Below, one piece after another: positions 12,455-23,746 of a stretch of DNA of 64,000 nucleotides. Origin of the DNA: Excoecaria cochinchinensis. Its lineage: Eukaryota; Streptophyta; Magnoliopsida; Malpighiales; Euphorbiaceae. The position numbers were made by a program, and so were the translations under genes. The first letter of the stretch is position 1. Each line of letters starts with the position of its first letter. The notes beneath the pieces are model-generated. The model was not told where the DNA came from. It saw only the letters and a list, made by a program, of their open reading frames with translations, and ran no database searches. The stretch spans positions 5,084,001 through 5,148,000 of the forward strand of contig CANTUQ010000003.1 in assembly GCA_947683425.1 (NCBI GenBank). Direction: 5' to 3'.

Positions 12455-12780
12455 GTCACGGTCACAATGGATTTCATTGTCACCGTGACATATTGATGTC
12501 CAAAACAGAATGCAAATTGGGGACATGTCACGGTCACAATCAATTTCATTGTCACCGTGATGTGTTCCCAACTCTCGGCAGAATGCAGCCTGAGGGTATG
12601 TCACGGTCACAATGAATCTCATTGTCACCGTGACATATTCTCATTTGCAAAACAGAATGCCTTCCTGGGTAGGTCACGGTCACAATGAATTCCATTGTCA
12701 CCGTGACATACCAAATTCCTCTAGGCAGAATTGAACTCAGCATATGTCACGGTCACAATCAATTTCATTGTCACCGTGAC
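12455..12780. repeat. Palindrome array of the Tk3 3' LTR
   Basis: Five units near 12455, 12537, 12599, 12673 and 12746 of the form gtcacggtcacaatg-aattc-cattgtcaccgtgac: 15-bp arms with one constant mismatch. Spacers carry cagaatgc. The copy in the other LTR is at about 19627-19952. Confidence 0.92.
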
Positions 12781-13163
12781 CTATGCAAAAATACCAAAAA
12801 CACAGCTGTGTTTATCACTAGCATGGCTGTGCTTTTTCAGTCCAATTCTCCTTTTACGCCTAGACTTCAAATCTCCTTCTTATTTGTTTGGCAATCAACC
12901 CAAATACAACAACCACACACTCAATAATACATACCTGATTTTCCCTTCTTGTTTGGCATTCAATAATAGTACAAATCATAATCATTCTCAAGCACTTTAT
13001 CACAATCATATTGCTACTATAATCATACAATTTAGCATCACATAATTCATGCTCAAACTTCAATTTCACATATCTTGCAATTCATTTCAAAACTCTATTT
13101 AACCAACACTAATCACATAATCACACAATTAGGGTTTGTTCCCAAACCTCGTCGCCTTAGCTC

Positions 13164-13226
13164 CTAATTACAACGGACGCTCGGTTCTCCAATTACAGCT
13201 TTTCCCTTATCTCTTTTCACTGCTTC
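13164..13226 (-). other. Conserved coding-like block, Tk3 copy
   Basis: The minus strand reads 20 codons (EAVKRDKGKAVIGEPSVRCN) then a stop, followed by gagctaagg...aggtttggg. Same length, DKGK core and stop position as in Tk4, Tk5 and Tk6. No in-frame ATG is seen in the nearest upstream exon-like segment. Confidence 0.55.
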
Positions 13227-13762
13227 AGCTAGCAAAACCAACACAAATTCCAGAATTGAACACAATCCATCAATCCTCACTCCAAACCAAAATCAAAACC
13301 AAGAAGAAGAGTAGAATATGAGAATAAGCACACTTAACCACTTACCTCTTAGGTTTAACCCTTAACTCATGAGCAACTAAACATCAATATGCTTACTCTT
13401 CCTTAACACTCACTCTCACGCAAGAAGAAAAGAGAGGAACACAGAAATTACTAGGTTACCCAAATGAAACCCTTCTCTTCCCTTAACCCACTCTTGCATG
13501 CAAAGGTGTAGGTGGCACACCCTCACTAAGCCACACGGAAACCACTCACCAAAATCTGCCTCCACTATCCAATTTCTTACATTATTATATTCCTAATTAA
13601 AGCATCATTAAACAACTAATCAACCATTAGCTTAATGTGACTCAATTACTCATTAGCCACTAAACAATTCCTCTTTCTTCAATTAAGTCCAATCCTACAC
13701 TTCAATTACACTTTCACCCCAATTAAACCAAATACGACTAGGGTACAATTCCGGCCATGACA

Positions 13763-13775
13763 ACTCTCCACTCCT
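13763..13775 (-). other. Tk3 polypurine tract
   Basis: The minus strand reads aggagtggagagt immediately before the 3' LTR and touches the gag-pol stop codon at 13775-13777. Confidence 0.85.
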
Positions 13776-16700
13776 TAAAGAATTTCGTCCTCGAAATTCA
13801 TACCTGAATGGAACAGTTGTGGATGCTGCTCACGCATAGCCGCTTCTGGTTCCCAAGTTGCTTCTTCTTCAACACCATGGTGCTGCCAGAGCACTTTTAC
13901 AAGTGGTACCTGCTTGTTCCGAAGTTGTCTTACTTCTTTTGCTAAGATCACTATTGGCTTTTCATCATAAGTGAAATCTGACTGCACTTCCACTTCTGGT
14001 AGAGATAGCACATGGGAATCATCTGACCTATATCTTCTTAACATAGACACATGGAACACATCATGTAGCTTAGCCAAAGTCGGAGGCAAAGCCAACCGAT
14101 AAGCTACAAAACCTACTCTTTCAAGCACTTCATATGGCCCAATAAACCTTGGACTCAGTTTCCCCTTTTTACCAAATCGCAGTACCTTCCTCCAAGGAGA
14201 CACTTTCAGAAACACTTTATCACCTACACTGAACTCAATATCTCTTCTCTTCAAATCAGCATACGACTTCTGTCTGTCACTTGCTGCCTTCAATCTTTGC
14301 TGTATGATTTTAGCTTTCTCTTCTATATCACGGACCAAATCTGGCCCTATGACTCTACTTTCATTCAATTCTGTCCAGCAAATCGGTGAACGACATTTCC
14401 TTCCATACAAGACTTCATACGGTGCCATACCAATACTGGTCTGATAACTATTGTTATAAGCAAATTCCATAAGTGGAAGATACCTATCCCAACTCTTAGA
14501 GAAATCCAAAACACACGCTCGCATCAAATCTTCCAAAACCTGGATAATTCTTTCCGACTGTCCATCAGTCTGTGGATGGAAAGCAGTACTAAAATTCAAT
14601 TTCGTACCCAACGCTGCTTGTAAGCTCCTCCAAAATTTAGAAGTGAATCTGGGATCCCTATCAGAAACAATAGACAAAGGTATCCCATGCAATCGAACAA
14701 TTTCTCTTACATACAATTCAGCCAGCTTCTCCATAGAATAATCCATCCGAACAGGTATAAAGTGAGCTGATTTCGAAAACCTGTCTACGATAACCCATAC
14801 TGCATCTTGTTGTCTTGAAGTCAGAGGCAAACCCGATACAAAATCCATCGTAATATTATCCCACTTCCATTGGGGAATAGGGAGTGGATGCAACATTCCC
14901 TGGGGCACTTGATGCTCCGCTTTAACTTGTTGACAGACAAGACACTTAGACACATATTCCACTACATCCTTCTTCATCCCTGGCCACCAATACAATTGTT
15001 TCATATCTTGGTACATCTTGTTTCCACCTGGATGCATAGTGAAAACTGTATTATGAGCCTCGTGCATCAATCTCTTTCTTAATTCTTTATCGTTGGCCAC
15101 ACACATTCTATTCTTATACTGTAGTATTCCATCTTCATTCACTGAATAGTCAGTCTTATCCATATCACCAACTGACTGCAGAACTTGTTGCAATCTCCCA
15201 TCACTTCTCTGAGCAACTATTAACTCATCTTTCAGAACCGGTCTTGCTTTCAACTGTGCTAATAAAGCTCCATCTGCAGAAAACCTCCACTCAATCCGCT
15301 TTAATTGTAATGCTGAAATTGACTTCCTACTCAAAGCATCGGCCACTACGTTAGCTTTTCCCGGATGATAATCCACAATACAATCATAATCTTTAAACAA
15401 CTCAAGCCACCTTCGCTGTCTCAGATTCAGTTCCTTCTGTGTAAGCAGATATTTCAAACTCTTGTGATCCGTGTAAATTCTACACTTCTCACCATACAAG
15501 TAATGTCGCCAAATCTTTAAAGCAAACACTACTGCAGCCAATTCCAAATCATGAGTCGGATAATTCTGCTCATGCGGTTTCAATTGCCTTGACGCATACG
15601 CTATCACCTTCCCCTCTTGCATCAATACACAACCCAATCCGACACCTGAAGCATCGGTATACAACACATACTCTTTACCAGTCATAGGCTGTGTAAGAAT
15701 CGGTGCTTCTACTAACATCTTCCTCAACCGATCGAAACTTGTTTGACACCTTTCAGACCACTCATATTTCACTCCTTTACGTAACAATCTTGTCAACGGT
15801 GAAGCTATTACTGAAAATCCTTTCACAAACCTTCTGTAGTATCCAGCCAACCCTAAGAAACTGTGAATCTCTAACACATTCTTAGGCGGTTTCCAATTCA
15901 CAATTGCTTCTATCTTAGTTGGATCCACTTTAACTCCTTCAGATGAGATCACATGACCCAGAAATGATACCTCTTTGAGCCAGAACTCACACTTACTGAG
16001 TTTGGCATACAGCTGATGTTCTTGCAAAGTCCGAAGTACAACTCTCAAATGCTGTTCATGTTCCTTTTCATCTCTTGAATATACCAAAATATCGTCTATG
16101 AACACAACCACAAACTGATCCAAGTACGGTCTGAACACCCGATTCATTAAATCCATGAATGCAGCTGGCGCATTGGTTAACCCGAATGGCATTACTAGAA
16201 ATTCATAATGCCCATAACGAGTTCTAAACGCAGTCTTAGGTACATCTTCCTTCTTCACTTGCAACTGATAATACCCTGAACGCAAGTCAATCTTTGAGAA
16301 TACACCGGCTCCCCTTAACTGATCAAACAAGTCTTCAATCCGTGGTAAAGGATATCGATTCTTTACTGTCACTTTATTCAACTGTCGATAATCAAAACAT
16401 ATTCTCATTGTACCATCTTTCTTTTTAACAAATAACACTGGTGCTCCCCAATGGGAAACACTAGGTCTAATAAAACCCCTGTTCAGTAATTCTTGCAACT
16501 GCTCCTTCAATTCCTTCAACTCAGTTGGAGCCATTCTATACGGTGCCTTCGATACCGGTACAGTTCCTGGTACCACGTCAATTGATAACTCAACTTCTCT
16601 TATTGGTGGTACACCGCTCAATTCTTCAGGAAACACGTCAGGAAACTCTCTGACTATTGGTATCTCTTGCATCTTTACATGTTCTCTCTTACTATCTAAT

Positions 16701-18406
16701 ACCAGGGCCAAATAAGCTTCACATCCTTTTCTCATACACCGACAGGCTTGCATAGCAGATATCACATTCACAAGAGGATTAGTGCACACTCCTCTCACTG
16801 TCGCTCTGTTTCCCCTACCATCAGAGAGTATAACCATTTTCTTCTTACACTTAACATCCGCATCATACTTAGTTAACCAATCCATACCCAGAATCAAATC
16901 AAACTCATCGAACGGTAGCTCAATCAAATCCGCTGGAAACATTATACCTTGAACTTCTAATGCACAGTTTCTATATACTCTGTTCACATTAACACTACCT
17001 CCCAAAGGGCTAGACACACAAATATCATATTTTAAACATTCCACTTTAGGCATCTTTTCACATATCTTTTTATCACATACATATGAGTGAGTTGAACCAG
17101 GATCAATAAGTGCAAACATTTCCACACCACAAAGTAGAATAGTACCTGCTATCATCTCAGGCGCATCCTGATCCTCTCGTGCCTTCATAGCATAAGCCCG
17201 CACTGACGCCGCATCAGGTCTATCCACAATCTCAGAATCGACTGCACCTCTGGACTGACTACCTCTGCCACGTCCTCTTCCTCTTCCTCTGTTCGTAGAA
17301 GGCAAGTTTGAACCACCCCTACTCTGCTCTTGTTGATTTCCTGACATCTCATAAGTATTCGGGCAATTAGCAATGAAATGCTCAGTGCTCCCACATCTAT
17401 AACAAGCTCTCGACACTTTCCAGCATTCTCCTCTATGCCACTTACCACAATGAGGACACTCCTGAACCTCACTTCTACTACCAGATGTTCCTCTTCCAGA
17501 ACCAGATGCTGAAGGAGCGCCTCGCTTTTTACCTCTCGCTGCAGAACTGAACCCTGACTCAGCAGGTGGTGTCACATGAGAATCTCTCGATCTTTTCCCC
17601 GTTTGGGAACCACCTCTATTTGCATTCTTCCTTTGTCTCCATTCCCTTTGAGCTCCTAGAGTCCTTTCAGCTCTCAAAGCTGCTTGAACAATTCGATAGT
17701 AACTTATATTCTGCTCTGTTGTTAGAGAAATCAGCAAAGCTTTAATTTCCTCAATCAATCCATCCTCAAACTGTTGACATCGCAACACATCAGTTAACAC
17801 ACCTTTCGGCGCATATTTGCTTAAGCGACAAAATTCTGCTTCATACTCCGCCACTGTCATAGTCCTCTGTCTCAAACTCAAGAACTTCTTCCAATTTGCC
17901 TCTCGATGTGCTTTAGTAATATACTTGTTCTTGAATTCTTTTTCAAAGAACTCCCAGTTTAATGGTTCAGGAAGCATCGGATTCTGCAGGACCAGCTTCC
18001 ACCAATCATATGCAGGACCTTGGAGTAATGACTCCACACATTCAACCCACTGATCTGGAGGACATCGAATCTCCTTAAGAATCCTTTCCACCTTCTCAAT
18101 CCAGTACTCTGCTTTTTCTGACTCATCTAACCTTGTTCCATGAAATTCCTCCAAACCATGCTTCCTCAAAGATTCTATTGGGGCTCTTGGCGCCATCATA
18201 CGTTCTATCACTCTCGCCATATCTTGTGTCATTTTCATCATGGCTTCCATAGGCCCAAATGGAATCTCATTCCCATAGCCAACCGATCTAGACTGCCCAG
18301 ACCCTGTCACCTCAGCTTCACGAGGATTCACACTTTCGGCAGATTCCTCACCGGTATGCCTTCCAGAATCCATCTTACTACACAGATTAAACAAGGACTT
18401 CCGCAT
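13775..18406 (-). CDS. gag-pol: Tk3 Gag-Pol polyprotein with chromodomain
   Basis: 1543 residues, no stop or shift. In order: Gag (about 1-330); zinc knuckle CYRCGSTEHFIANC (about 334-347); aspartic protease LIDPGSTHSY (about 432), the DPGS form usual in this lineage; reverse transcriptase with FIDDIL (about 767); RNase H with YTDASG (about 915); integrase with an HHCC zinc site (HPGG...CLVCQQVK, about 1124-1160) and the D,D,E triad in MDFVSG (about 1187), VSDRDP (about 1247) and QSERIIQ (about 1283); chromodomain LVKVLWQHHG...ATWEPE (about 1490-1530). The chromodomain has an extra Glu (VEEEATW) compared with the other families here. The start is the first Met in the frame, 71 bp after the PBS. 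Known role of the family: the particle copies genomic RNA to cDNA, and integrase with the chromodomain guides insertion into heterochromatin. Confidence 0.96.
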   Translation of the reverse strand: MRKSLFNLCSKMDSGRHTGEESAESVNPREAEVTGSGQSRSVGYGNEIPFGPMEAMMKMTQDMARVIERMMAPRAPIESLRKHGLEEFHGTRLDESEKAEYWIEKVERILKEIRCPPDQWVECVESLLQGPAYDWWKLVLQNPMLPEPLNWEFFEKEFKNKYITKAHREANWKKFLSLRQRTMTVAEYEAEFCRLSKYAPKGVLTDVLRCQQFEDGLIEEIKALLISLTTEQNISYYRIVQAALRAERTLGAQREWRQRKNANRGGSQTGKRSRDSHVTPPAESGFSSAARGKKRGAPSASGSGRGTSGSRSEVQECPHCGKWHRGECWKVSRACYRCGSTEHFIANCPNTYEMSGNQQEQSRGGSNLPSTNRGRGRGRGRGSQSRGAVDSEIVDRPDAASVRAYAMKAREDQDAPEMIAGTILLCGVEMFALIDPGSTHSYVCDKKICEKMPKVECLKYDICVSSPLGGSVNVNRVYRNCALEVQGIMFPADLIELPFDEFDLILGMDWLTKYDADVKCKKKMVILSDGRGNRATVRGVCTNPLVNVISAMQACRCMRKGCEAYLALVLDSKREHVKMQEIPIVREFPDVFPEELSGVPPIREVELSIDVVPGTVPVSKAPYRMAPTELKELKEQLQELLNRGFIRPSVSHWGAPVLFVKKKDGTMRICFDYRQLNKVTVKNRYPLPRIEDLFDQLRGAGVFSKIDLRSGYYQLQVKKEDVPKTAFRTRYGHYEFLVMPFGLTNAPAAFMDLMNRVFRPYLDQFVVVFIDDILVYSRDEKEHEQHLRVVLRTLQEHQLYAKLSKCEFWLKEVSFLGHVISSEGVKVDPTKIEAIVNWKPPKNVLEIHSFLGLAGYYRRFVKGFSVIASPLTRLLRKGVKYEWSERCQTSFDRLRKMLVEAPILTQPMTGKEYVLYTDASGVGLGCVLMQEGKVIAYASRQLKPHEQNYPTHDLELAAVVFALKIWRHYLYGEKCRIYTDHKSLKYLLTQKELNLRQRRWLELFKDYDCIVDYHPGKANVVADALSRKSISALQLKRIEWRFSADGALLAQLKARPVLKDELIVAQRSDGRLQQVLQSVGDMDKTDYSVNEDGILQYKNRMCVANDKELRKRLMHEAHNTVFTMHPGGNKMYQDMKQLYWWPGMKKDVVEYVSKCLVCQQVKAEHQVPQGMLHPLPIPQWKWDNITMDFVSGLPLTSRQQDAVWVIVDRFSKSAHFIPVRMDYSMEKLAELYVREIVRLHGIPLSIVSDRDPRFTSKFWRSLQAALGTKLNFSTAFHPQTDGQSERIIQVLEDLMRACVLDFSKSWDRYLPLMEFAYNNSYQTSIGMAPYEVLYGRKCRSPICWTELNESRVIGPDLVRDIEEKAKIIQQRLKAASDRQKSYADLKRRDIEFSVGDKVFLKVSPWRKVLRFGKKGKLSPRFIGPYEVLERVGFVAYRLALPPTLAKLHDVFHVSMLRRYRSDDSHVLSLPEVEVQSDFTYDEKPIVILAKEVRQLRNKQVPLVKVLWQHHGVEEEATWEPEAAMREQHPQLFHSGMNFEDEIL

Positions 18407-18464
18407 TAGGTCAACAAACTATACACATCTTATCTACCCAATTCCCAAAAAAGACTCAACCTAA

Positions 18465-18476
18465 GCTCTGATACCA
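18465..18476 (-). other. Tk3 primer binding site (initiator tRNA-Met)
   Basis: The minus strand reads tggtatcagagc, 5 bases from the LTR at 18482. The match to the tRNA stops there; compare Tk5. Confidence 0.9.
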
Positions 18477-18481
18477 CAACT

Positions 18482-20933
18482 TGTGATGCCCGTTCCCTAA
18501 CGACAGACTAGCTCAGCTAATCTTAGTTAGAGAAGGTCGCACACACACACAGGACACATGCGGAAACTGAATAATAAAATTTAATCACACACTACCTTAA
18601 TTCATGCATCACATGCCAACTACTATTATTCACACGCCTTAGCTATTCATATGACACACATACATGTGGGAGGTTACATCCATGATTACTACATTATTAC
18701 ATGCCTTTACATATTCAAAATACATATTAACCATATAAAACTTATACAAAAGTTCCAAATAACAACCCCCAACCCTACACTATACACTTCCTATTGTTGA
18801 CCGTACCAAAATGCGGGGGACGTCCTTCAGTCACCTCTCGTCCGTACCTGCACGGATTAGAGTAAATCCATGCTAAGCGATAACGCTTAGTGGGGAACTC
18901 ATATATATAGCAATTAATTAGCACACATCAGAAACATCATACATTACATGCTAGAACATTCATTATTAAAGCACGTACCATTTCAAGCATAGTTTTATCC
19001 AATACTATATTCAATCATAAAGCATCAATCACTTATTTACATATCCATACCACATACTTTCTTGTATCACAGTTACTTCCATTTTTTTTTTATTTAATTA
19101 ACCAGTTAGCCTGCAATTCAATGACGCGGATAACGGGTAATGCATCGGTACCTCCTAGGTACCCAGAATCTCATCGAGATCACTTTTACACATTAGTACC
19201 TTCTGGTACTTTTCATCATTCAACAATTAACTGAATCCAGCAAGGATAATCGCATTCTGATTCCCATGGAATCAGACACATTTAACGCATGGGGCTGCAG
19301 CACTGAACCCTATAGGCATGCCTAACTATCCACTACTTGACTCGCAGGCTTAAGTTATTGACAAATTATTCAATTCACTTTTCACTTTACACATTTGCAT
19401 TAGCACATAGCTAACATTTCACTTGCATATTCAGTATGCTTTCAAATTCAATCTTCTCATATAATATTTACATAACTGATCATATTCAGAAATCACCATG
19501 TTTGTATGCATTTGTAGATCACTTAACACACATACAATACTTACTCATGTTGTCCTTTATTTCAGCTCAAAGCCTTGCCATTTGAATGGCCAAACACATT
19601 AGGATCATATTGCCAAAACAGGGTGGGTCACGGTCACAATGGATTTCATTGTCACCGTGACATATTGAAGTCCAAAACAGAATGCAAATTGGGGACATGT
19701 CACGGTCACAATCAATTTCATTGTCACCGTGATGTGTTCCCAACTCTCGGCAGAATGCAGCCTGAGGGTATGTCACGGTCACAATGAATCTCATTGTCAC
19801 CGTGACATATTCTCATTTGCAAAACAGAATGCCTTCCTGGGTAGGTCACGGTCACAATGAATTCCATTGTCACCGTGACATACCAAATTCCTCTAGGCAG
19901 AATTGAACTCAGCATATGTCACGGTCACAATCAATTTCATTGTCACCGTGACCTATGCAAAAATACCAAAAACACAGCTATGTTTATCACTAGCATGGCT
20001 GTGCTTTTTCAGTCCAATTCTCCTTTTACGCCTAGACTTCAAATCTCCTTCTTATTTGTTTGGCAATCAACCCAAATACAACAACCACACACTCAATAAC
20101 ACATACCTGATTTTCCCTTCTTGTTTGGCATTCAATAATAGTACAAATCATAATCATTCTCAAGCACTTTATCACAATCATATTGCTACTATAATCATAC
20201 AATTTAGCATCACATAATTCATGCTCAAACTTCAATTTCACATATCTTGCAATTCATTTCAAAACTCTATTTAACCAACACTAATCACATAATCACACAA
20301 TTAGGGTTTGTTCCCAAACCTCGTCGCCTTAGCTCCTAATTAAAACGGACGCTCGGTTCTCCAATTACAGCTTTTCCCTTATCTCTTTTCACTGCTTCAG
20401 CTAGCAAAACCAACACAAATTCCAGAATTGAACACAATCCATCAATCCTCACTCCAAACCAAATCAAAACCAAGAAGAAGAGTAGAAGATGAGAATAAGC
20501 ACACTTAACCACTTACCTCTTAGGTTTAACCCTTAACTCATGAGCAACTAAACATCAATATGCTTACTCTTCCTTAACACTCACTCTCACGCAAGAAGAA
20601 AAGAGAGGAACACAGAAATTACTAGGTTACCCAAATGAAACCCTTCTCTTCCCTTAACCCACTCTTGCATGCAAAGGTGTAGGTGGCACACCCTCACTAA
20701 GCCACACGGAAACCACTCACCAAAATCTGCCTCCACTATCCAATTTCTTACATTATTATATTCCTAATTAAAGCATCATTAAACAACTAATCAACCATTA
20801 GCTTAATGTGACTCAATTACTCATTAGCCACTAAACAATTCCTCTTTCTTCAATTAAGTCCAATCCTACACTTCAATTACACTTTCACCCCAATTAGACC
20901 AAATACGACTAGGGTACAATTCCGGCCATGACA
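18482..20933 (-). mobile_element. Tk3 5' LTR (right on + strand)
   Basis: tgtgatgcccg...ggccatgaca, 2452 bp, near-identical to 11311-13762 and followed by TSD taacg. Confidence 0.95.
19627..19952. repeat. Palindrome array of the Tk3 5' LTR
   Basis: Second copy of the five-unit gtcacggtcac.../...gtcaccgtgac array. All five units are intact; the only visible change is in a spacer (tattgaag for tattgatg). Confidence 0.92.
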
Positions 20934-21365
20934 TAACGTTTAACATATAGCAGCTGCACACACACACTGACCTAAGTAAGTGCTTACTTATCCACTACTA
21001 TGACTATTCAGGCTTAAGGACATAACTCAAGAACTCAAGTGTCATCATCATAACATGTAAACTAATACAAGTGACCCACATAACTCATACATATATACAT
21101 ATAGGCTGATCAAATTTAGAAACATTTGCATCTTATAAAATTCTCAATATAAACATGTAAATCATATGCATTTAACTCACGTAGAATATTATTAGTCATG
21201 TACATATTTAAATCATATAAAAAAAATTATAAATCATGTACATATATCATATAATAAAACAATCATCAACTGATAATACCATTTAATCCCATACTGTGCC
21301 ATGTAATGCAAAAATCCCATGTAAAAACACATTTGGAACCCAATTCTTTTGGAAAAATAGGGGAG

Positions 21366-21685
21366 GCACGAGTGGGAAAAAGAGACCAGCATGAGTAGGC
21401 TAAAGGAGCACGACTCGTGCTCGTCCCTACATACCGGACACAAGTCGGAGGATTCCATCCAACTCGTGCTCGGCAATTTCCGAAGGCTCAAGAGTGGGAT
21501 GGCCTCTGTTCGCCTCGCCTGGAGAAGAGGAGCACGACTCGTGCTCCACATGCCGAGTCGTGTTCCTCTATTCTTCCTGTACTCTGCCACCGAGAAATCA
21601 CTGAAGGCCGAGAGGAGTACGCTCGTCTAACTCGCGCTCGATTGTCCGAGTCATGCTCAGTCATTCGAGACGTGCTCTTCCAGCC
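21366..21685. repeat. Palindrome array of the Tk2 LTR
   Basis: Spaced copies of gagcacgactcgtgctc (8-bp arms, one-base centre) and decayed forms such as actcgtgctcgg and gagtcatgctcag. Family-specific sequence at the same relative LTR position as the other arrays. Confidence 0.8.
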
Positions 21686-22804
21686 TGATGAATGAAAATC
21701 CACGATGAAGAAGAAGACTGATTCCCAGAATTTTCAAAAAACGCAGAAAATAGAGTACATCGAAATTTCAATACCCCATCTTGCCCAAAGCCATTTTTCA
21801 AGCAATAACTATGCAAAAACGTACCTTCAAGCCTCCAGATCACATTTATAAGAATATTAACACAAATCACACATTTTTGCTATACATCCAAAAGACATTT
21901 ACAGAAAGTCAACAACCCAGAAATTTAGCATTCACACTCTTGCATATACGTCTCATTTACATGCATAACATCATTCTTTTACTACTATAATCATGTATGC
22001 AATGTTACATTTATCATGCATCTTTCTATTTATATATACACCCATATCATTAGCATATAACTCAAAGATGGGATCCAAAGGAGATGGAACAAAACATTCA
22101 AATAAACTCCAAAACCTATTAATGAAGTTCAAACTTCCACTTCCTCAATCCACAACCTTCCCTTTCCCTTTCTCTTTTCTCCTTTCTTCAGATACTTGCA
22201 AACAGACAAAACCATACTCCATTAATCCATGAAAATAACCTTTAAAAACCCATATAAAACCCGTAGAAGGAGGAGAAAAGAAGAACTCAAAGGACTTGCA
22301 ACCACTTACCTCTTGGAATCTCTTCAAAACTTAAATCCTTGCCAAACAATGGATGATCCCACATGCAAATGGAGAAAGAACAGAGAATGAAGAGGAGAAG
22401 GAGTAGCTAACGTGGGGGAGAGAGCAAGAGAGAGACTAATACCTGATAGCTTCTCCAGGAAGCTAAAAAAAATTTCTGAAATCCCTTTTTCTCTCACCCA
22501 CATGCACACACTCACTTTTCCACTTGGCACATATTCATTGGTTCACTTATTCCACTAACTACACTTTTACCATCTGCTCCTCATAATCCTCTAATAGGTC
22601 CTTAACAATTACTTTTTACTCACCAAAAAAAAAAATCTACAAATTAATACTTTTAATTCCTTGCAATAAAGCCCTCTTTTCACTTGTAAAATTACCCAAT
22701 TGCCCTTAATTACACTTGTATAAATTACCAACATATCCATATTGTCTAATTAAAATTGCTAATTCTAACTAAGCCACCATTGGGGTGTGACATTTCTGGG
22801 TTTA

Positions 22805-22867
22805 GAAGCGCCTACTCAAGATCCCAAGGGGAAAGAGAAGGCAAGTGGGAGCGGAGCTTGCCATTAG
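22805..22867 (+). other. Conserved coding-like block, Tk4 copy
   Basis: Twenty codons (EAPTQDPKGKEKASGSGACH) then tag. The second copy, in the Tk4 3' LTR, is at 37515-37577. Preceded by a gggtttag acceptor-like site; the possible donor gtaagtct lies before the Tk2 insertion (about 10261). Confidence 0.55.
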
Positions 22868-23274
22868 GAGCATAGGAGTTTGGGAATTTATTTGAATTTG
22901 TGCATTTTTGTGATATGTTATGGTAGAGTGAATTTCTGGAATTTTGAGGTTTGATGACGCTCATTTTAGTGCTAATGTTATGTGTTTTGGTTTGATTTAA
23001 GTTGTGATGCATGAATGATGAATTATTGGGCAAATTTCTAAGTTTGATGAACTTTGCAGAAATTTTCTGGGTTTATTGTTTTTGAGAGATGTGATGAAGT
23101 TAATTCATGATTTTGATTGTTTTAATTGTTGTAAATGATGTGTTTTATGTTGTTTATGATGATACGAAGGTTGATTTGAGGTAAGATGAATTTTGGGTTT
23201 ATTTGTGTTTTAGATTAGAGGTTTGGGTGTTTTGGAAGTGTGAAATTCTGCAGATTTTCGTGTAAGAGCTGGAA

Positions 23275-23555
23275 ATCATGACTCTATCGCGAGTACGACA
23301 CTGTCGTGAGGTCACGACAAAGCTCAGTGAATTCAGCCCTTGTGTGTGGCCGAGAGGATTTTGGCTGCCGAGCGGAATTGGGCAGTCCCTTATCGCGAGG
23401 ACATGCCTGCGCACGAGCGCGATAGCTTTTGTTGGCCGCTCACTATCGTGAGCGTGACAATGAGATGAGTTTCTGTCTCCATGCGAGCGCGAAGACTTCC
23501 GCGATCGCGACCTGGCGCCAGTTTGGCCTTTGTCGCGAGCGCGACACCCTGGCTT
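23275..23555. repeat. Palindrome array of the Tk4 5' LTR
   Basis: Mutated copies of a tcgcgagcgcgaca-type inverted repeat (gcgagcgcga, tcgtgagcgtgac). The sister array in the 3' LTR is at about 37995-38355. Related to the array of Tk6. Confidence 0.75.
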
Positions 23556-23746
23556 CAATTTGTGTTTTCTTTTAGTGATTTTTGATGTTTAATTTTCGTA
23601 CTTGTAATGCTTCTAGGATTATACTTGGACTATTTTATGAAGTATATGAGTATAATTGGATGTATTGTGCATGGTTAATTATATGAATTCTATAAATGTG
23701 ATTTGATGGATTATGAATGACCTTTTAGAGTCAAATAATTGGATAG

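Larger units (their letters stand above)
11311..13762 (-). mobile_element. Tk3 3' LTR (left on + strand)
   Basis: tgtgacgcccg...ggccatgaca. Contains the hairpin series, a five-unit palindrome array, the conserved 20-codon block and a minus-strand gtaagtg donor at about 13342. Confidence 0.95.
11311..20933 (-). mobile_element. Tk3: complete, young Tekay chromovirus
   Basis: 9623 bp with two LTRs of identical length (2452 bp), TG...CA ends, TSD taacg, PPT, initiator-Met PBS and one uninterrupted gag-pol. By eye the LTRs differ at about 13 substitutions and two single-base indels (about 0.5%). At the often used grass rate of 1.3e-8 per site per year this would be about 0.2 million years, with large uncertainty. 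The most likely autonomous element in the window. Confidence 0.95.
10366..22792 (-). mobile_element. Tk2: solo Tekay LTR, split by Tk3
   Basis: Starts tgtaacaccctcc and ends ggggtgtgaca. Target duplication tttct is at 10361-10365 and 22793-22797, and the host site is confirmed by the intact Tk4 3' LTR (gggtattctgggtttag near 37500). Its own sequence is 10366-11310 and 20939-22792, about 2.8 kb, with no internal region. Module order gives minus orientation: hairpins ctaagcgataacgcttag (10744-10761), gcacggg/cccgtgc (10722-10743), gagac/gtctc pairs (11190-11250) and the palindrome near 20973-20990. A splice-donor-like gtaagtgg on the minus strand lies near 22310. Confidence 0.9.

Noticed and set aside
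12395..12780. Frames with repeated TVTINFIVTVTY and GDNEIHCDRD motifs
   Set aside because: Translations of the palindrome array; the same unit gives frames on both strands.
12455..12780. CRISPR-like regular repeats with spacers
   Set aside because: Plant LTR context, variable spacing, conserved spacer words and no cas genes. They are LTR palindromes.
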